This document shows, piece by piece, positions 37,042 to 46,955 of a stretch of DNA of 64,000 nucleotides. The position numbers were made by a program, and so were the translations under genes. This stretch comes from Bombus terrestris. Taxonomy: Eukaryota; Arthropoda; Insecta; Hymenoptera; Apidae. The notes under the pieces are model-generated. The model was given only the letters and a program-made list of their open reading frames with translations, was not told the origin of the DNA and searched no databases. The stretch is from positions 4,402,001-4,466,000 of the forward strand of contig NW_025963552.1 of the NCBI RefSeq assembly GCF_910591885.1. Direction: 5' to 3'. Each line of letters opens with the position of its first letter. Positions within the stretch are counted from its first letter, which is position 1.

Positions 37042-40000
37042 CCCCCTCTCAACGGAATTCGAGCGCTCGTCAAACCAATAGTCTCTAGGTGAGCATTATG
37101 ACTTGGCCTTCCCAAACTTTTCGTTAACAAGTCAGCTGGCATCTCATTCGAGGGCATGTAGCAAATTCCGATGATCCCCTGTTGGAAAATCTCACGAACA
37201 TAGTGATGTCGGACGTCTATGTGTTTCGTACGACCGTGGAACATTGGGTTTTGTACCAGCTTAGCTGCACTCTGGTTGTCGCAGTATATTTTGGTTGCTC
37301 TATCTTCAGCTACTGTATCGAACTTGTTTAGGAATCGTCGTAAGTATACGGCTTCTCTAGTGGCTTCTGTTAGCGCCATGTATTCGGCCTCGGTGCTGGA
37401 AATCGCCACACTTTTTTGTTTTCTAGATTCCCATGATATGGCACTATTTGATAATTTGAATATGAAGCCAGTTCTAGATTTCCTATCGACAATATCACCT
37501 CCCCAGTCGGAGTCGGTATATCCTGTTAGATCGTCACCAGTGTCTCTGAAACATAGACCAATGTTAGACGTTCCCTTAAGGTAACGTAAAACCCTTTTGG
37601 CGGATAACCAATGACTTCTCTTCGGGTTGTCATTAAAACAACTTAGCGCGCTCACAGCATACATTATGTCAGGTCTGGTAGCTATGGCAGCATACATTAG
37701 CGATCCGATCAATGACCGATAGGTGCTCGGGTCAAATTCAGGTGAGTCGTCGTCTTTACTAAGGTTTATTTTCGCTTCTAACGGAGTAAGTGCAATTTTA
37801 GCATCTCCTAGACCGAATTTCTTCACCATATCTTTAATGTATTTCTCTTGACTTACCCTGACCTCTTTGGTTTCGTTATTTTGGTAGAATTGCAGACCCA
37901 AACAAAAATTCAACTTTCCAAGGTCTCTCATTTCGAACCTTTTTATTAAGTTCTCTTTTAAGTGATTAAACAACTTATGGTTGTTAGTTGCTACTATCAA
38001 ATCATCCACATAAACTGCCAGTATGAGGATTTTATCTCCATCTCTTTTTGAATAAACACAAGGATCTTCTTCCATTTGTCTAAGGTTGAGTTCTTTCAAG
38101 AAGCCATTCAATTTATCAAACCATTGTTTACCCGATTGCTTCAATCCATATAATGACTTCTTCAAGTGATATACATGATCTTCCTTGCCCGATACCTCGA
38201 AATACTTGGCTTGTTGCATATAAATGTCTTCCTTTAAGTCGCCGTAAGTGTACGCCATGGTTATATCTAATTGATATAGGTCCAATTTCAATTTGGCAGC
38301 TAAAGCCATAATGACTCTAATGGAAGTCAATCGAGCCACGGGAGCGAAGGTTTCGTTGTATTCTATGCCCGGTTTTTGAGCAAAACCTCTCGCTACTAAT
38401 CTAGCCTTTCTGCGCTCAACCTCTCCATTTTCCTTGTATTTGGTCTTTAAGACCCATTTTGATCCAATTGGAGATCTATTCGCTGGGCATTTTACCAATT
38501 CCCAAACATCATTCTTAATCAAGCCGTCATACTCTGTTTTCATGGCTTCCTTCCATTTTTCGGCATGGGGTCCAGATAACAATTCATCCACTGACTCGGT
38601 CAAGTTATCATTGACTAATTGCACCATTTCCTGATCTATTGGGACTGTTTGGTAAATTTTTCTTGGCCTGCCTACGTTTCCTGTACGTATTATAGTTGGT
38701 CTTCCTCGCCCCCTCTTAACCACAGATCTATCTTGGCCACTATTTTCATTTTGATCCATGTTTTCATCATCATCATGTTCTTGCTCTTGAATCTCTTCTG
38801 CGGTTTCCTCGTCAAGTTTCTGGTTTATCAATTCATATTTGAATTGTTCATGTTCATTTTCAGTTTCATCATTGTGGCATTCAATATTTTTTAGGAAGGA
38901 AACATCTCTACTTATTATAATCTTTCTTTTATTTGGATTCCATAATCTGAATGCTTTTGCTTCGTCGGCGTATCCAACAAAAATGCATTTTGTTGATCTT
39001 GCTTCAAACTTACCTTTGTCGGGCCGCTTATTTAGTGCATAAGCTTCAGTGCCAAAAATTTTTAGATGATTCACATTTGGTTTCCTTTTGTGCCAAATTT
39101 CATATGGTGTTTTACCATGAACTGTTGGGCATCTATTTCTAATATATGATGCTGTGTTAACAGCTTCCGCCCAAAAATGAATAGGTAAGTTTGACTGTAT
39201 CAACATACATCGTGCCATCTCCACGAGTGTCCTGTTCATTCGCTCAGCCACTCCATTTTGCTGAGGTGTATGGGGAGTTGTAAATTCCCTGCGAATACCA
39301 CAGTTTTCCAATTCATTTGTGAACTCCTTTCCTAGATATTCTAAACCATTGTCAGTTCTGAGGGCTTTTATCCTTTTTCCTGTTTGTCTTTCAACTAAGG
39401 CTTTAAATTTCAAGAATGCGCTCTTAACCTCATCCTTTGTCTTGAGGATATACACATGCACTAGCCTAGAAGTGTCATCTATAAAGGTGGCAAAATACCT
39501 TGCTCCGCCTACAGATGCTTGTTTTATAGGACCACATACGTCAGAATGTATCAGTTCCAATATTTCCAATTTTCTTGGTTCGGACCTCTTTGGTATTGGG
39601 ATTGCTGCCTGTTTGCCTTTCAGACATATTTCGCAAGCATTCATTTTACTCCGTCTTATGTCAGGTAGACCGTTTACCATATTCTTATTTATTAATTTCC
39701 ACAGGTCAGATTCGTTCAAGTGTCCATATTTGTAGTGCCAGTCCATAAGTGTATTTTTGTTTTCACACACCATACCAACATATTCAGGTCTTGTATCTAC
39801 AATATACAAATCCCTTTTGCGACTTGCGGTGGTAATGATCTCATCCTTCTCTCCAAGTATTGTGGCCGTCATATTTGTGAACATGATTCTTTTTCCTTTA
39901 GCTGTAACTTTTGATACCGAGATCAAATTTGCCTTTAATTCTGGTACATACAATGCATTTTCCAATCGGAATTTTTCAAGTTTATTTTTTTTGTAACTAA

Positions 40001-41048
40001 ATAGTATTGCAGTACCTTTACCTTTGATTTGTGCTAATTTGTCATTCGCTAATCTTACCCTTTGATTTTTGATTGGCTCTATGGATTCAAAACAGTTTAT
40101 ATCACAGCACATGTGTGACGTCGCACCACTGTCAATGCACCATTCCTTTGGTAATTCCATATTTGTATTCAACGAGATATCAGTAATAATACTATTACCC
40201 TGATTATCTTCGTCCTGAATGTTGGAAATATGTAGGCATTGTTCAGTGTTGGGTATTTCAGGGACTCGCGCTAGTTGAGCTTTATGATCGTCGCTTTTCT
40301 TCTTCAAACATTGATTCGCCTTATGTCCACGTTTGTGACAATAAAAACATTCAATGTGTTTTGCCTTATTAGCTTTAGCAAGTCCATTCTTATTTAAGAA
40401 ATTTTTATTTTTGTCATACCTTTTGTATTTGTTTGAATCTTCCACTTGTAGGGCTTCCTGGTGATCGCTCGCAGCATTCGAATTGCGACGGGAATTAGCT
40501 TCTTCTAATAGCTTTGTCCTGAGTACATCTGGAGTAGGCAATTGATCCCGCGATTCGATCGCACATCTAAAGTTTTCATACGTGTTCGGGACGCTGTATA
40601 ACAATAGGATTGACAGCAGATCATCAGCGATTTCAATGTCCATTTCCTTTAGCTTATCCACGTGGCTGAAAAAATTGTTTAAATGATCGGACATATTTTC
40701 ATTTCCGGGCATTCTCGCGAACAATAATTGTTTCAGGAGCGTGGCCTTCCTTGCGGGCCCTTTGGATTCGTAAACCTCCTTTAATTTATTCCATATTTCG
40801 TGTGAAGTTTTGCAATGCTTCACGTGACATAGCTCACTCGAGCTCACAGCAAGAATAATATCGGCTTGGGCTTTACCATCCCTTTTATTCCATAGAGAGG
40901 CTTCATCCGCTGCTTGGGGTTTACTTATTGTACCATCCACATATTCCCATAAGTCATCCTTAACGAGTATTGCTTTCATTTGCATTTTCCACGTGTCGTA
41001 ATTTTCTCTGTTTAGTTTTTCAATATTAGAACTCATTCCGCTCGACAT
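36996..41048 (-). CDS. Copia Gag-Pol polyprotein, 1,350 aa
   Basis: One open frame. The Gag region (about residues 1-230, UBN2-type) ends in a zinc knuckle, C-F-Y-C-H-K-R-G-H-K-A-N-Q-C, near residue 234. The aspartic protease motif DSGATSHM is near 307. Integrase has the HHCC zinc region (HYKYGH ... CEIC, about 430-475) and the catalytic core with TDNGLEY near 565 and QQNGVAERMNRT near 597. Reverse transcriptase begins near 850 (KWVLKTK, KARLVARGFAQ) with the catalytic YVDD near 1,013. RNase H has SSTEAEYMAL near 1,215 and DVRHHYVRE near the C-terminus. All catalytic residues I can check are present. The start is the first ATG after the primer site, about 200 bp downstream. The last few residues are encoded in the LTR. 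Confidence 0.96.
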   Translation of the reverse strand: MSSGMSSNIEKLNRENYDTWKMQMKAILVKDDLWEYVDGTISKPQAADEASLWNKRDGKAQADIILAVSSSELCHVKHCKTSHEIWNKLKEVYESKGPARKATLLKQLLFARMPGNENMSDHLNNFFSHVDKLKEMDIEIADDLLSILLLYSVPNTYENFRCAIESRDQLPTPDVLRTKLLEEANSRRNSNAASDHQEALQVEDSNKYKRYDKNKNFLNKNGLAKANKAKHIECFYCHKRGHKANQCLKKKSDDHKAQLARVPEIPNTEQCLHISNIQDEDNQGNSIITDISLNTNMELPKEWCIDSGATSHMCCDINCFESIEPIKNQRVRLANDKLAQIKGKGTAILFSYKKNKLEKFRLENALYVPELKANLISVSKVTAKGKRIMFTNMTATILGEKDEIITTASRKRDLYIVDTRPEYVGMVCENKNTLMDWHYKYGHLNESDLWKLINKNMVNGLPDIRRSKMNACEICLKGKQAAIPIPKRSEPRKLEILELIHSDVCGPIKQASVGGARYFATFIDDTSRLVHVYILKTKDEVKSAFLKFKALVERQTGKRIKALRTDNGLEYLGKEFTNELENCGIRREFTTPHTPQQNGVAERMNRTLVEMARCMLIQSNLPIHFWAEAVNTASYIRNRCPTVHGKTPYEIWHKRKPNVNHLKIFGTEAYALNKRPDKGKFEARSTKCIFVGYADEAKAFRLWNPNKRKIIISRDVSFLKNIECHNDETENEHEQFKYELINQKLDEETAEEIQEQEHDDDENMDQNENSGQDRSVVKRGRGRPTIIRTGNVGRPRKIYQTVPIDQEMVQLVNDNLTESVDELLSGPHAEKWKEAMKTEYDGLIKNDVWELVKCPANRSPIGSKWVLKTKYKENGEVERRKARLVARGFAQKPGIEYNETFAPVARLTSIRVIMALAAKLKLDLYQLDITMAYTYGDLKEDIYMQQAKYFEVSGKEDHVYHLKKSLYGLKQSGKQWFDKLNGFLKELNLRQMEEDPCVYSKRDGDKILILAVYVDDLIVATNNHKLFNHLKENLIKRFEMRDLGKLNFCLGLQFYQNNETKEVRVSQEKYIKDMVKKFGLGDAKIALTPLEAKINLSKDDDSPEFDPSTYRSLIGSLMYAAIATRPDIMYAVSALSCFNDNPKRSHWLSAKRVLRYLKGTSNIGLCFRDTGDDLTGYTDSDWGGDIVDRKSRTGFIFKLSNSAISWESRKQKSVAISSTEAEYMALTEATREAVYLRRFLNKFDTVAEDRATKIYCDNQSAAKLVQNPMFHGRTKHIDVRHHYVREIFQQGIIGICYMPSNEMPADLLTKSLGRPSHNAHLETIGLTSARIPLRGGVENNNVSSRSPSIC
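37042..37050 (-). other. Copia polypurine tract
   Basis: The minus strand reads GAGAGGGGG directly before the 3' LTR, the expected primer site for plus-strand DNA synthesis. Confidence 0.85.
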
Positions 41049-41247
41049 TTTTATGTTCTTCTAATTATTGTATTATAATTCAAGCAAAAATTTTTTTGAT
41101 AAGGCGTCTTTACGATATTCAACACTGAATCATCGACCACGTGTTCCCTTTTTTTTTTTTTTTTTTTTTTTTAGGTTATCTTCTGCGCTCCCTAATATTC
41201 TCACTATTTAAAATATTTTCAATAAAAATAATAACTAATTATCGAAC

Positions 41248-41261
41248 CTGGGCCCATAACC
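41248..41261 (-). other. Copia primer binding site, initiator tRNA-Met anticodon arm
   Basis: The + strand CTGGGCCCATAACC directly abuts the 5' LTR and equals the anticodon-arm sequence of insect initiator tRNA-Met, so the element RNA is complementary to it. Drosophila copia is known to prime with an internal fragment of this tRNA, and this element appears to use the same mechanism. Confidence 0.85.
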
Positions 41262-41532
41262 TGTTGTTATTTTATGTTTTAGAGGTAGGATCGCGTTAGT
41301 TATTATTATGTTATATAGATAATAAATCTACACTTCTCGAGGCAGAAAGAACTTTATTGCACACACTTAGAAGGGTCACAAACGAATGAATAAAAAAAAA
41401 AAGGCAAGAGGGGTCCTAAAACTATCGATCAGGTCTATCGACCGTGTCTAGGAACAACTTCTAGTTACTTCTTTTGTAACTAGCCGTCAGCATATAGATG
41501 GCGAGCGAGAACTCACGTTGTTATTTTCAACA
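41262..41532 (-). repeat. Copia 5' LTR (271 bp)
   Basis: Upstream terminal repeat for the minus-strand element. It should hold the promoter. It is the same as the 3' LTR except for one extra A. A separate T run in the leader (about 41,151-41,172) lies between the primer site and the polyprotein start. Confidence 0.95.
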
Positions 41533-41537
41533 AATAT
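41533..41537. repeat. Target-site duplication AATAT, right copy
   Basis: Five bases after the CAACA terminus, matching 36,767-36,771. Confidence 0.92.
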
Positions 41538-42646
41538 TTATATCAAGAAATTAATCTTATTAATAAAAAAATTTCTCTTACTATATTTAAAGAAATTGGA
41601 GCTCCTGAATTATAAACACATATTATAAATCATATTATTGACATTGAAGGTATTAAATTAATTAACCCTTTATTTACAAAAATAATTCGTCTATTAGTTT
41701 GTTTATAAATCTCATTAACTAAATAAAATAATCCTGAAGAAACTAATCCATGAGAAATTATTATTAATAATCCCCCTAATAAACCAATTCTTGAACCTCT
41801 TAATATTCCTATAGATATAATTCCTATATGAATTACTGAAGATAAAGCAATAATTAATTTTATATCAAACTGAAATAAACATATTATCCTTAAAATTAAT
41901 ATCCCAAATAAATTAATTATAATTAAATAATATGATAAACTAATAAATTTATTCTCAAAAATTAAAATTAATCGTAATATTCCATATCTTCCTAACTTTA
42001 ATATTACTGAAGCTAAAATTATTGACCTAAAAAAAGAAGCTTCTACATGTGCTTTAATTAATCATCCATGAAATATATATATTGGAATTTTAATTAAAAA
42101 AGATATTAATAAATAAATAAAATTAAAATAATCAAATTTAAATTTATTAATCTCTAATAAAAAAAAATTTATTCTACCACTTCTTTCTAATATTTTAAAA
42201 ATCAAATATAATATTGGTAAAGAAAATACTAAAGTATAAAATATCAAATAAAATGCAGCTAAAATTCGATCTTTTCTATATCCTCATTCCATTACTATAT
42301 AAAAAATTAATAACAATCTAGATTCATATATAAAATAAAATAATAATAAATCCATAACTATAAAATTCAATAATATTAAAAAAAATAAAATCAAATTTAA
42401 TATAAAACAATTCTTTCTTATTTCATTAAAATTTAAAAAAATTATACCAAATACTCAAATTATTATTAAAATTAAATAATTTGAATAATAATTATTTCTT
42501 AAACCTATAGAAATATTTATTCATTTAATTCATCTAATATTTTTTAAAAAATATAATCTTATTAATAATATTAAATTTCCTAAAATATAAAAATTAATAT
42601 AATTTATTAAAAATATTACAACTAATAAAATTAAAATTTCATTCAT
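41533..42646 (-). pseudogene. nad4: nad4 5' part (NUMT, split by copia)
   Basis: Complex I subunit 4, an antiporter-like proton pump. It starts at ATG 42,646 (M-N-E-I-L), overlaps the nad4L stop by one base, and is open in code 5 for about 371 codons up to the insertion. Motifs include YESSLLLIFYMV, MEWGYRKDRM, KIPMYMFHGWLMKAHVEAS and SSVIHMGMM. Together with 36,581-36,766 it forms a complete gene without other lesions. Confidence 0.92.
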
Positions 42647-42912
42647 TAAATTAAATTTACAAAATTAATTTTCTGATGACCATATTCATAATTTATTCTA
42701 ACTAATAAAGATAATCCTAATACTCTTTCACATACAGAATAAATTAAATAAATTAAATATAAAAATCCATTATAATCCATTAATAATAAATAAAATAAAA
42801 TTATTGCAATTAAATATTCAATTCCAATTAAAAATCTTAAAAAATAAATTCTATAATTTAATAAAACAATTAATATTAAAAACACTATATTAAAAATTAA
42901 ATAATCTAAAAT
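42646..42912 (-). CDS. nad4L: nad4L, NADH dehydrogenase subunit 4L (NUMT copy, frame open)
   Basis: Small three-helix subunit of complex I. The frame is 88 codons from ATT 42,912, or shorter if GTG 42,885 is the start. Three hydrophobic segments are visible, with the conserved IGIEYL and SVCESVLGLSLLV region containing the membrane glutamates. The stop shares one base with the nad4 ATG. Confidence 0.85.
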   Translation of the reverse strand: MLDYLIFNIVFLILIVLLNYRIYFLRFLIGIEYLIAIILFYLLLMDYNGFLYLIYLIYSVCERVLGLSLLVRINYEYGHQKINFVNLI

Positions 42913-42931
42913 AAATTCAATATTATTATTA

Positions 42932-42997
<66 letters not shown>

Positions 42998-43010
42998 TAA
43001 TATTAAATTT
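42913..43010. repeat. (ATT)n and (TA)n tract upstream of nad4L
   Basis: A short ATT repeat, then about 26 TA repeats (42,939-42,990). No gene is seen. Confidence 0.85.
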
Positions 43011-43076
43011 CAAAAAAATTTTTTTTAAAAATATCAATAATCCCCAAAATTATTATTTTAATTAAACTATTTTTTC
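43011..43076 (-). tRNA. trnP: trnP(TGG) (NUMT)
   Basis: The minus-strand acceptor GAAAAAA pairs with TTTTTTT through one G-U pair. The anticodon arm ATAAT-TTTGGGG-ATTAT gives TGG, matching the usual insect trnP. It lies before trnT, whereas the ancestral order is trnT then trnP. Confidence 0.83.
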
Positions 43077-43090
43077 TAATTTAAATTAAA

Positions 43091-43163
43091 TGTTTTATAG
43101 TTTAATAAAAACTTTAATTTTGTAAATTAAAAATTTAATTATAATATTAATATAACAAAACAT
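43091..43163 (+). tRNA. trnT: trnT(TGT) (NUMT)
   Basis: Acceptor TGTTTTA (43,091) pairs with CAAAACA (43,156-43,162) with one mismatch. The anticodon arm TTAAT-TTTGTAA-ATTAA gives TGT. Confidence 0.8.
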
Positions 43164-43179
43164 AAATAAAAATAAAAAA

Positions 43180-43718
43180 ATGAAAACTTTATTAATTCTC
43201 AACCTTATAATATACATAAATTTAAATATTAATTTCATATTAATTATTTATTATTTTTATATAAATATCTTCAATTCACCTTTAAAACAATTAATTTATT
43301 TAATTTTATATATTATTTATATAACTTTTAATACTTTAATTTTAAAACAAAATTTTTCAATAAATTTATATATTTTAATAATTATTTTTATTAGAGGAAT
43401 TTTAATTATATTTTCTTATTTTATTAGATTAATTAATAAAATAAAAAAAAAAATAATACTTATAAAATATTAATTTTAAATTCATTTATTTTATTAATTA
43501 TAATTTTTCAAATTTATCAAATAAAAATTATTCTTTAACATTTAAATTTTAATTTTTATAAAAATAATAAATTTAAAATTATTAAAAATTTATATTATAA
43601 ACCAAATCATTTAATTTTATTAATAATTATTATTTTCTTAATTTTAATATTATTCATTATAACAAAAATCTGTTATATTAAAAATAAAAATTTACGAACA
43701 AAAAAATGAAAAAAATAA
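43180..43718 (+). pseudogene. nad6: nad6, NADH dehydrogenase subunit 6, disrupted (NUMT)
   Basis: Complex I membrane subunit between trnT and cob. From ATG 43,180 the frame reads hydrophobic nad6-like sequence, including an SGMLMMFSYF-type segment, until TAA at 43,471-43,473. The shift begins at a run of 11 A (43,443-43,453) where one base appears lost. In the shifted frame a second stop (TAA 43,536-43,538) interrupts, so a further indel or a nonsense change is present. The same shifted frame resumes with the C-terminal YYKPNHLILLM region to a stop at 43,716-43,718, overlapping cob by 13 bp. It is the most damaged gene of the NUMT. Confidence 0.82.
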
Positions 43719-44848
43719 TTTCTATAATTTATAAAACTCATATATTAAATCTACCTATATCATTTATTAATTTACCAACTCCAATTAATATTAATTATAT
43801 ATGAAATTTTGGCTCAATTCTAGGAATATTTTTAATAATTCAAATTATTTCAGGATTATTTTTATCTATACACTATTGTCCAAATATTAATATTGCTTTC
43901 CACAGAATTTCAAATATTATAAAAGATATAAATTCAGGATGATTAATTCGTTTAATTCATATAAACGGAGCTTCATTTTATTTTTTAATTATATATTTTC
44001 ATATTGCACGAAATTTATTTTATTATTCATTTAAATTAATTCAAGTTTGATCAATTGGTGTATCAATTTTATTTTTATCAATAGCAACAGCATTTTTAGG
44101 TTATGTTTTACCATGAGGACAAATATCATTTTGAGGTGCAATAGTAATCACAAATTTAATTTCAGCAATTCCATATATTGGTCAATTTACTGTTGAATGA
44201 ATTTGAGGAGGATTTTCAATTAATAATGATACATTAAATCGATTTTATTCATTTCATTTTATTTTACCATTTATTATTTTATTAATAGTATTTATACATT
44301 TAATAATTTTACATATTACAGGTTCTTCAAACCCTATCCATTCAAAAATAAATATTTATAAAATCAATTTCCATCCATATTTTACTATTAAAGATTTAAT
44401 TACTATTATTTTTACATTTTCAATATTTATATTAATTAATTTACAATTACCTTTTATATTAGGAGATCCTGATAATTTTAAAATAGCAAATCCTATAATT
44501 ACACCAATTCATATTAAACCTGAATGATATTTCTTATTTGCATATTCAATTTTACGAACAATTCCTAATAAATTAGGAGGTGTAATTATATTATTTATAT
44601 CTATTTTTATTTTATATATCATCCCTTTAATTAATATTAATAAATTACAAAATAATAAATTCTACTTTATTAATAAATTTATATATTGATGATTTATTAA
44701 CATTTTTATTATATTAACTTGATTAGGTGGACAAATAATTGAATATCCTTACACCAATTTAAATATATTATTTACTTCTATATATTTTTTATATATAATT
44801 TTATCATTTTATATAAATAATATATGAGATTTAATTTTAAAAAATTAG
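43706..44848 (+). CDS. cob: cob, cytochrome b (NUMT copy, frame open)
   Basis: Haem-bearing core subunit of complex III. It is 380 codons plus TAG, open in code 5, from ATG 43,706. Visible motifs are WNFGSILG, the Q-site region GYVLPWGQMSFWGAMVITNL, the haem-ligand histidines in HMNGASFYF and MYFHIAR, and the later PFIILLMVFMHLMIL and PIHMKPEWYFLFAYSIL. The stop overlaps trnS2. It lies between the damaged nad6 and trnS2. Confidence 0.95.
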
Positions 44849-44913
44849 TTAATGAACTTGAATAAGTTTATGATTTGAAATCATATTATAGAAATAAAAT
44901 TTTCTATTAACTT
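44847..44913 (+). tRNA. trnS2: trnS2(TGA) (NUMT)
   Basis: Acceptor AGTTAAT (44,847) pairs with ATTAACT (44,906-44,912). The anticodon loop contains TTGAAA flanked by ATGAT/ATCAT, giving TGA (Ser UCN). It sits between cob and nad1, the standard place. Confidence 0.9.
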
Positions 44914-45007
44914 AATTAATTTACTTTTAATATATTAATCCTTATAAATATATTTATAAATTCAAAATTTATTAATTAACTAATTTTTAATATTAAAAAT
45001 AATTAAA

Positions 45008-45047
<40 letters not shown>

Positions 45048-45237
45048 TTTAAAAATTTATTTATATTACTTATAAATTTAATTATATATATATATATATA
45101 TATATAATAAATTAAATTCCTTATTTTATTATAACTTTAATAAAACAAAAATTAATTCTATTAATTTTTAATATTTACAAAATTTACAATATAATCAATT
45201 AATAAATTATCTTATTAATTAATAATAATAATATTAA
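44914..45237. other. 324-bp AT-rich intergenic stretch between trnS2 and nad1
   Basis: No gene is seen. It is very AT-rich with two (TA)n runs (about 45,014-45,044 and 45,084-45,106). Insects normally have a short spacer here that carries the mtTERM binding site. This spacer is unusually long. Confidence 0.7.
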
Positions 45238-46161
45238 TTAATAATTTAATATAATTATTTCTTTTATTAAATAAATTAAAAAACAATATAATAATATTAA
45301 TACTAATAATTCAAGTCAACACGCTTTTATTAAAATATCATATCGAATTCGTGGTAATACCCCTCGAATTATAATTAAAAAAGTTAAATGAAATATAAAA
45401 ATTAATAAAAAATATAAAGATCAATTATTAAAACCATAAAATATTACAGTTAAAATAACCCTAATAAATATAATATTCATATACTCTGACAAAAAAATTA
45501 ATACAAATAAACTTCTAAAATACTCAAGATTAAAACCAGAAACCAACTCAGATTCTCCTTCAATTAAATCAAATGGAACTCGATTTAAATCAATTAATAC
45601 TCTAACTATAAAAATTAAATATAAAGGATATAAAAAAAATATAAAATTAACATTTTTCTGAAATTTAAAAAATCTTAAAAATGAATAATCTTCAATTATA
45701 AGTATTAAAATAAAAAACATTATAAATAATAAAATTTCAAATGAAATTATTTGAGAAACCGCACGTAATGATCCTAAAATTGAATAATTACATATTGACA
45801 CTCAACCAATTATTATAACTGGATAAACTATAAATCTTAAAATTAATATTAAATAAATAATTCTAAAATCAATAAAATAAAAATTATTAATTCAAGGATA
45901 AACTAATCATAAAATTAATGATAAAAAAAATATAATTATTGGACTATATAAATATCTTATATTAACTCTTAAATAAAAAATTTCTTTTGTTAATAATTTT
46001 AATGCATCTCTAAATGGTTGAAATAAACCTTTAAATATAATTTTATTAGGACCTTTTCGCAATTGTATATAACCTAAAATCTTACGTTCAAATAAAGTTA
46101 AAAATGCTACCCTAATCAAAACTATAATTATTAATAAAATATAATTCAATAAATTATTTAT
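45238..46161 (-). CDS. nad1: nad1, NADH dehydrogenase subunit 1 (NUMT copy, frame open)
   Basis: Complex I membrane subunit near the quinone site. It is 307 codons plus TAA from ATA 46,161; TTG 46,149 is an alternative start. Motifs are AFLTLFERKILGYMQLRKGPNK, GLFQPFSDALKLLTKE, GSLRAVSQIISFE, DLNRVPFDLIEGESELVSGFN and RGVLPRIRYD, all conserved in the family. It is open throughout in code 5. Confidence 0.93.
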
Positions 46162-46164
46162 AAT

Positions 46165-46234
46165 TATTATATACTATAATTATTTATAATTTATTTAAAT
46201 TCTAAATTTAATGCACTAAATATGCTAATATAAT
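46165..46234 (-). tRNA. trnL1: trnL1(TAG) (NUMT)
   Basis: The minus-strand acceptor ATTATAT (46,234-46,228) pairs with ATATAAT (46,172-46,166). The anticodon arm TAAA-TTTAGAA-TTTA gives TAG (Leu CUN). It lies between nad1 and rrnL as in the ancestral order. Confidence 0.88.
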
Positions 46235-46911
46235 TTACTAAAATATATTAATTAATAAAATTAACAATTTAATTACAAATTATAGTCCTTTCGTACAAAT
46301 AACTTATTATATTTTTATAGATAGAAACCAATCTGACTCACGTCGATTTGAACTCAAATCATGTAAGATTTTAAAAGTCGAACAGACTTAATTATTAAAT
46401 TTCTTCATTTAAAATTTATCTTAATTCAACATCGAGGTCGCAATCATCTTTTTCAATAAGATCTTTAAAAAGATATTACGCTGTTATCCCTAAGGTAATT
46501 TACTCTTTTCATTTTTATTAAAAGATCAAAATATATTCTTTAATTAAAGTTAATATTTAAAATAAAGTTTAATAAATTTACCTATCCTCCCAACAAAATA
46601 TTAATACTCAATAATAAAATTATAATTAAAATATTAATATAAAATTCTATAGGGTCTTATCGTCCCATAAATTAATTTTAGCATTTTAACTAAAAATTTA
46701 AATTAATTTAATATATATGAGACAGTGTATATCTCATTAACTCTTTCATTCCAGTTTTTAATTAAAAAACAATTGATTATGCTACCTTTGTACAGTCAAT
46801 TATACCGCAGCCATTTAATTATTTAAAATCATTGGGCAGAATTGACTTAAAATTATTACTCAATAAGACATGTTTTTGATAAACAGGTGAACATACTAAA
46901 TTTGCCGAATT

Positions 46912-46955
<44 letters not shown>

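Larger units (their letters stand above)
36772..41532 (-). mobile_element. Full-length Ty1/copia LTR retrotransposon
   Basis: 4,761-bp element inserted in NUMT nad4, transcribed on the minus strand. It has two LTRs of 270 and 271 bp with TGTTG...CAACA ends, AATAT target duplications, a primer binding site, a polypurine tract and one uninterrupted 1,350-codon polyprotein in the order Gag, protease, integrase, RT, RNase H. The integrase-before-RT order defines the copia superfamily. The LTRs look identical apart from one A in an A10/A11 run, so insertion was very recent. G+C content is clearly higher than the mitochondrial flank. Nothing in the sequence prevents it from being active. Confidence 0.97.

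Noticed and set aside
37219..39996. Plus-strand open frames within the copia element
   Set aside because: They are antisense shadows of the 1,350-codon polyprotein and have no domain of their own.
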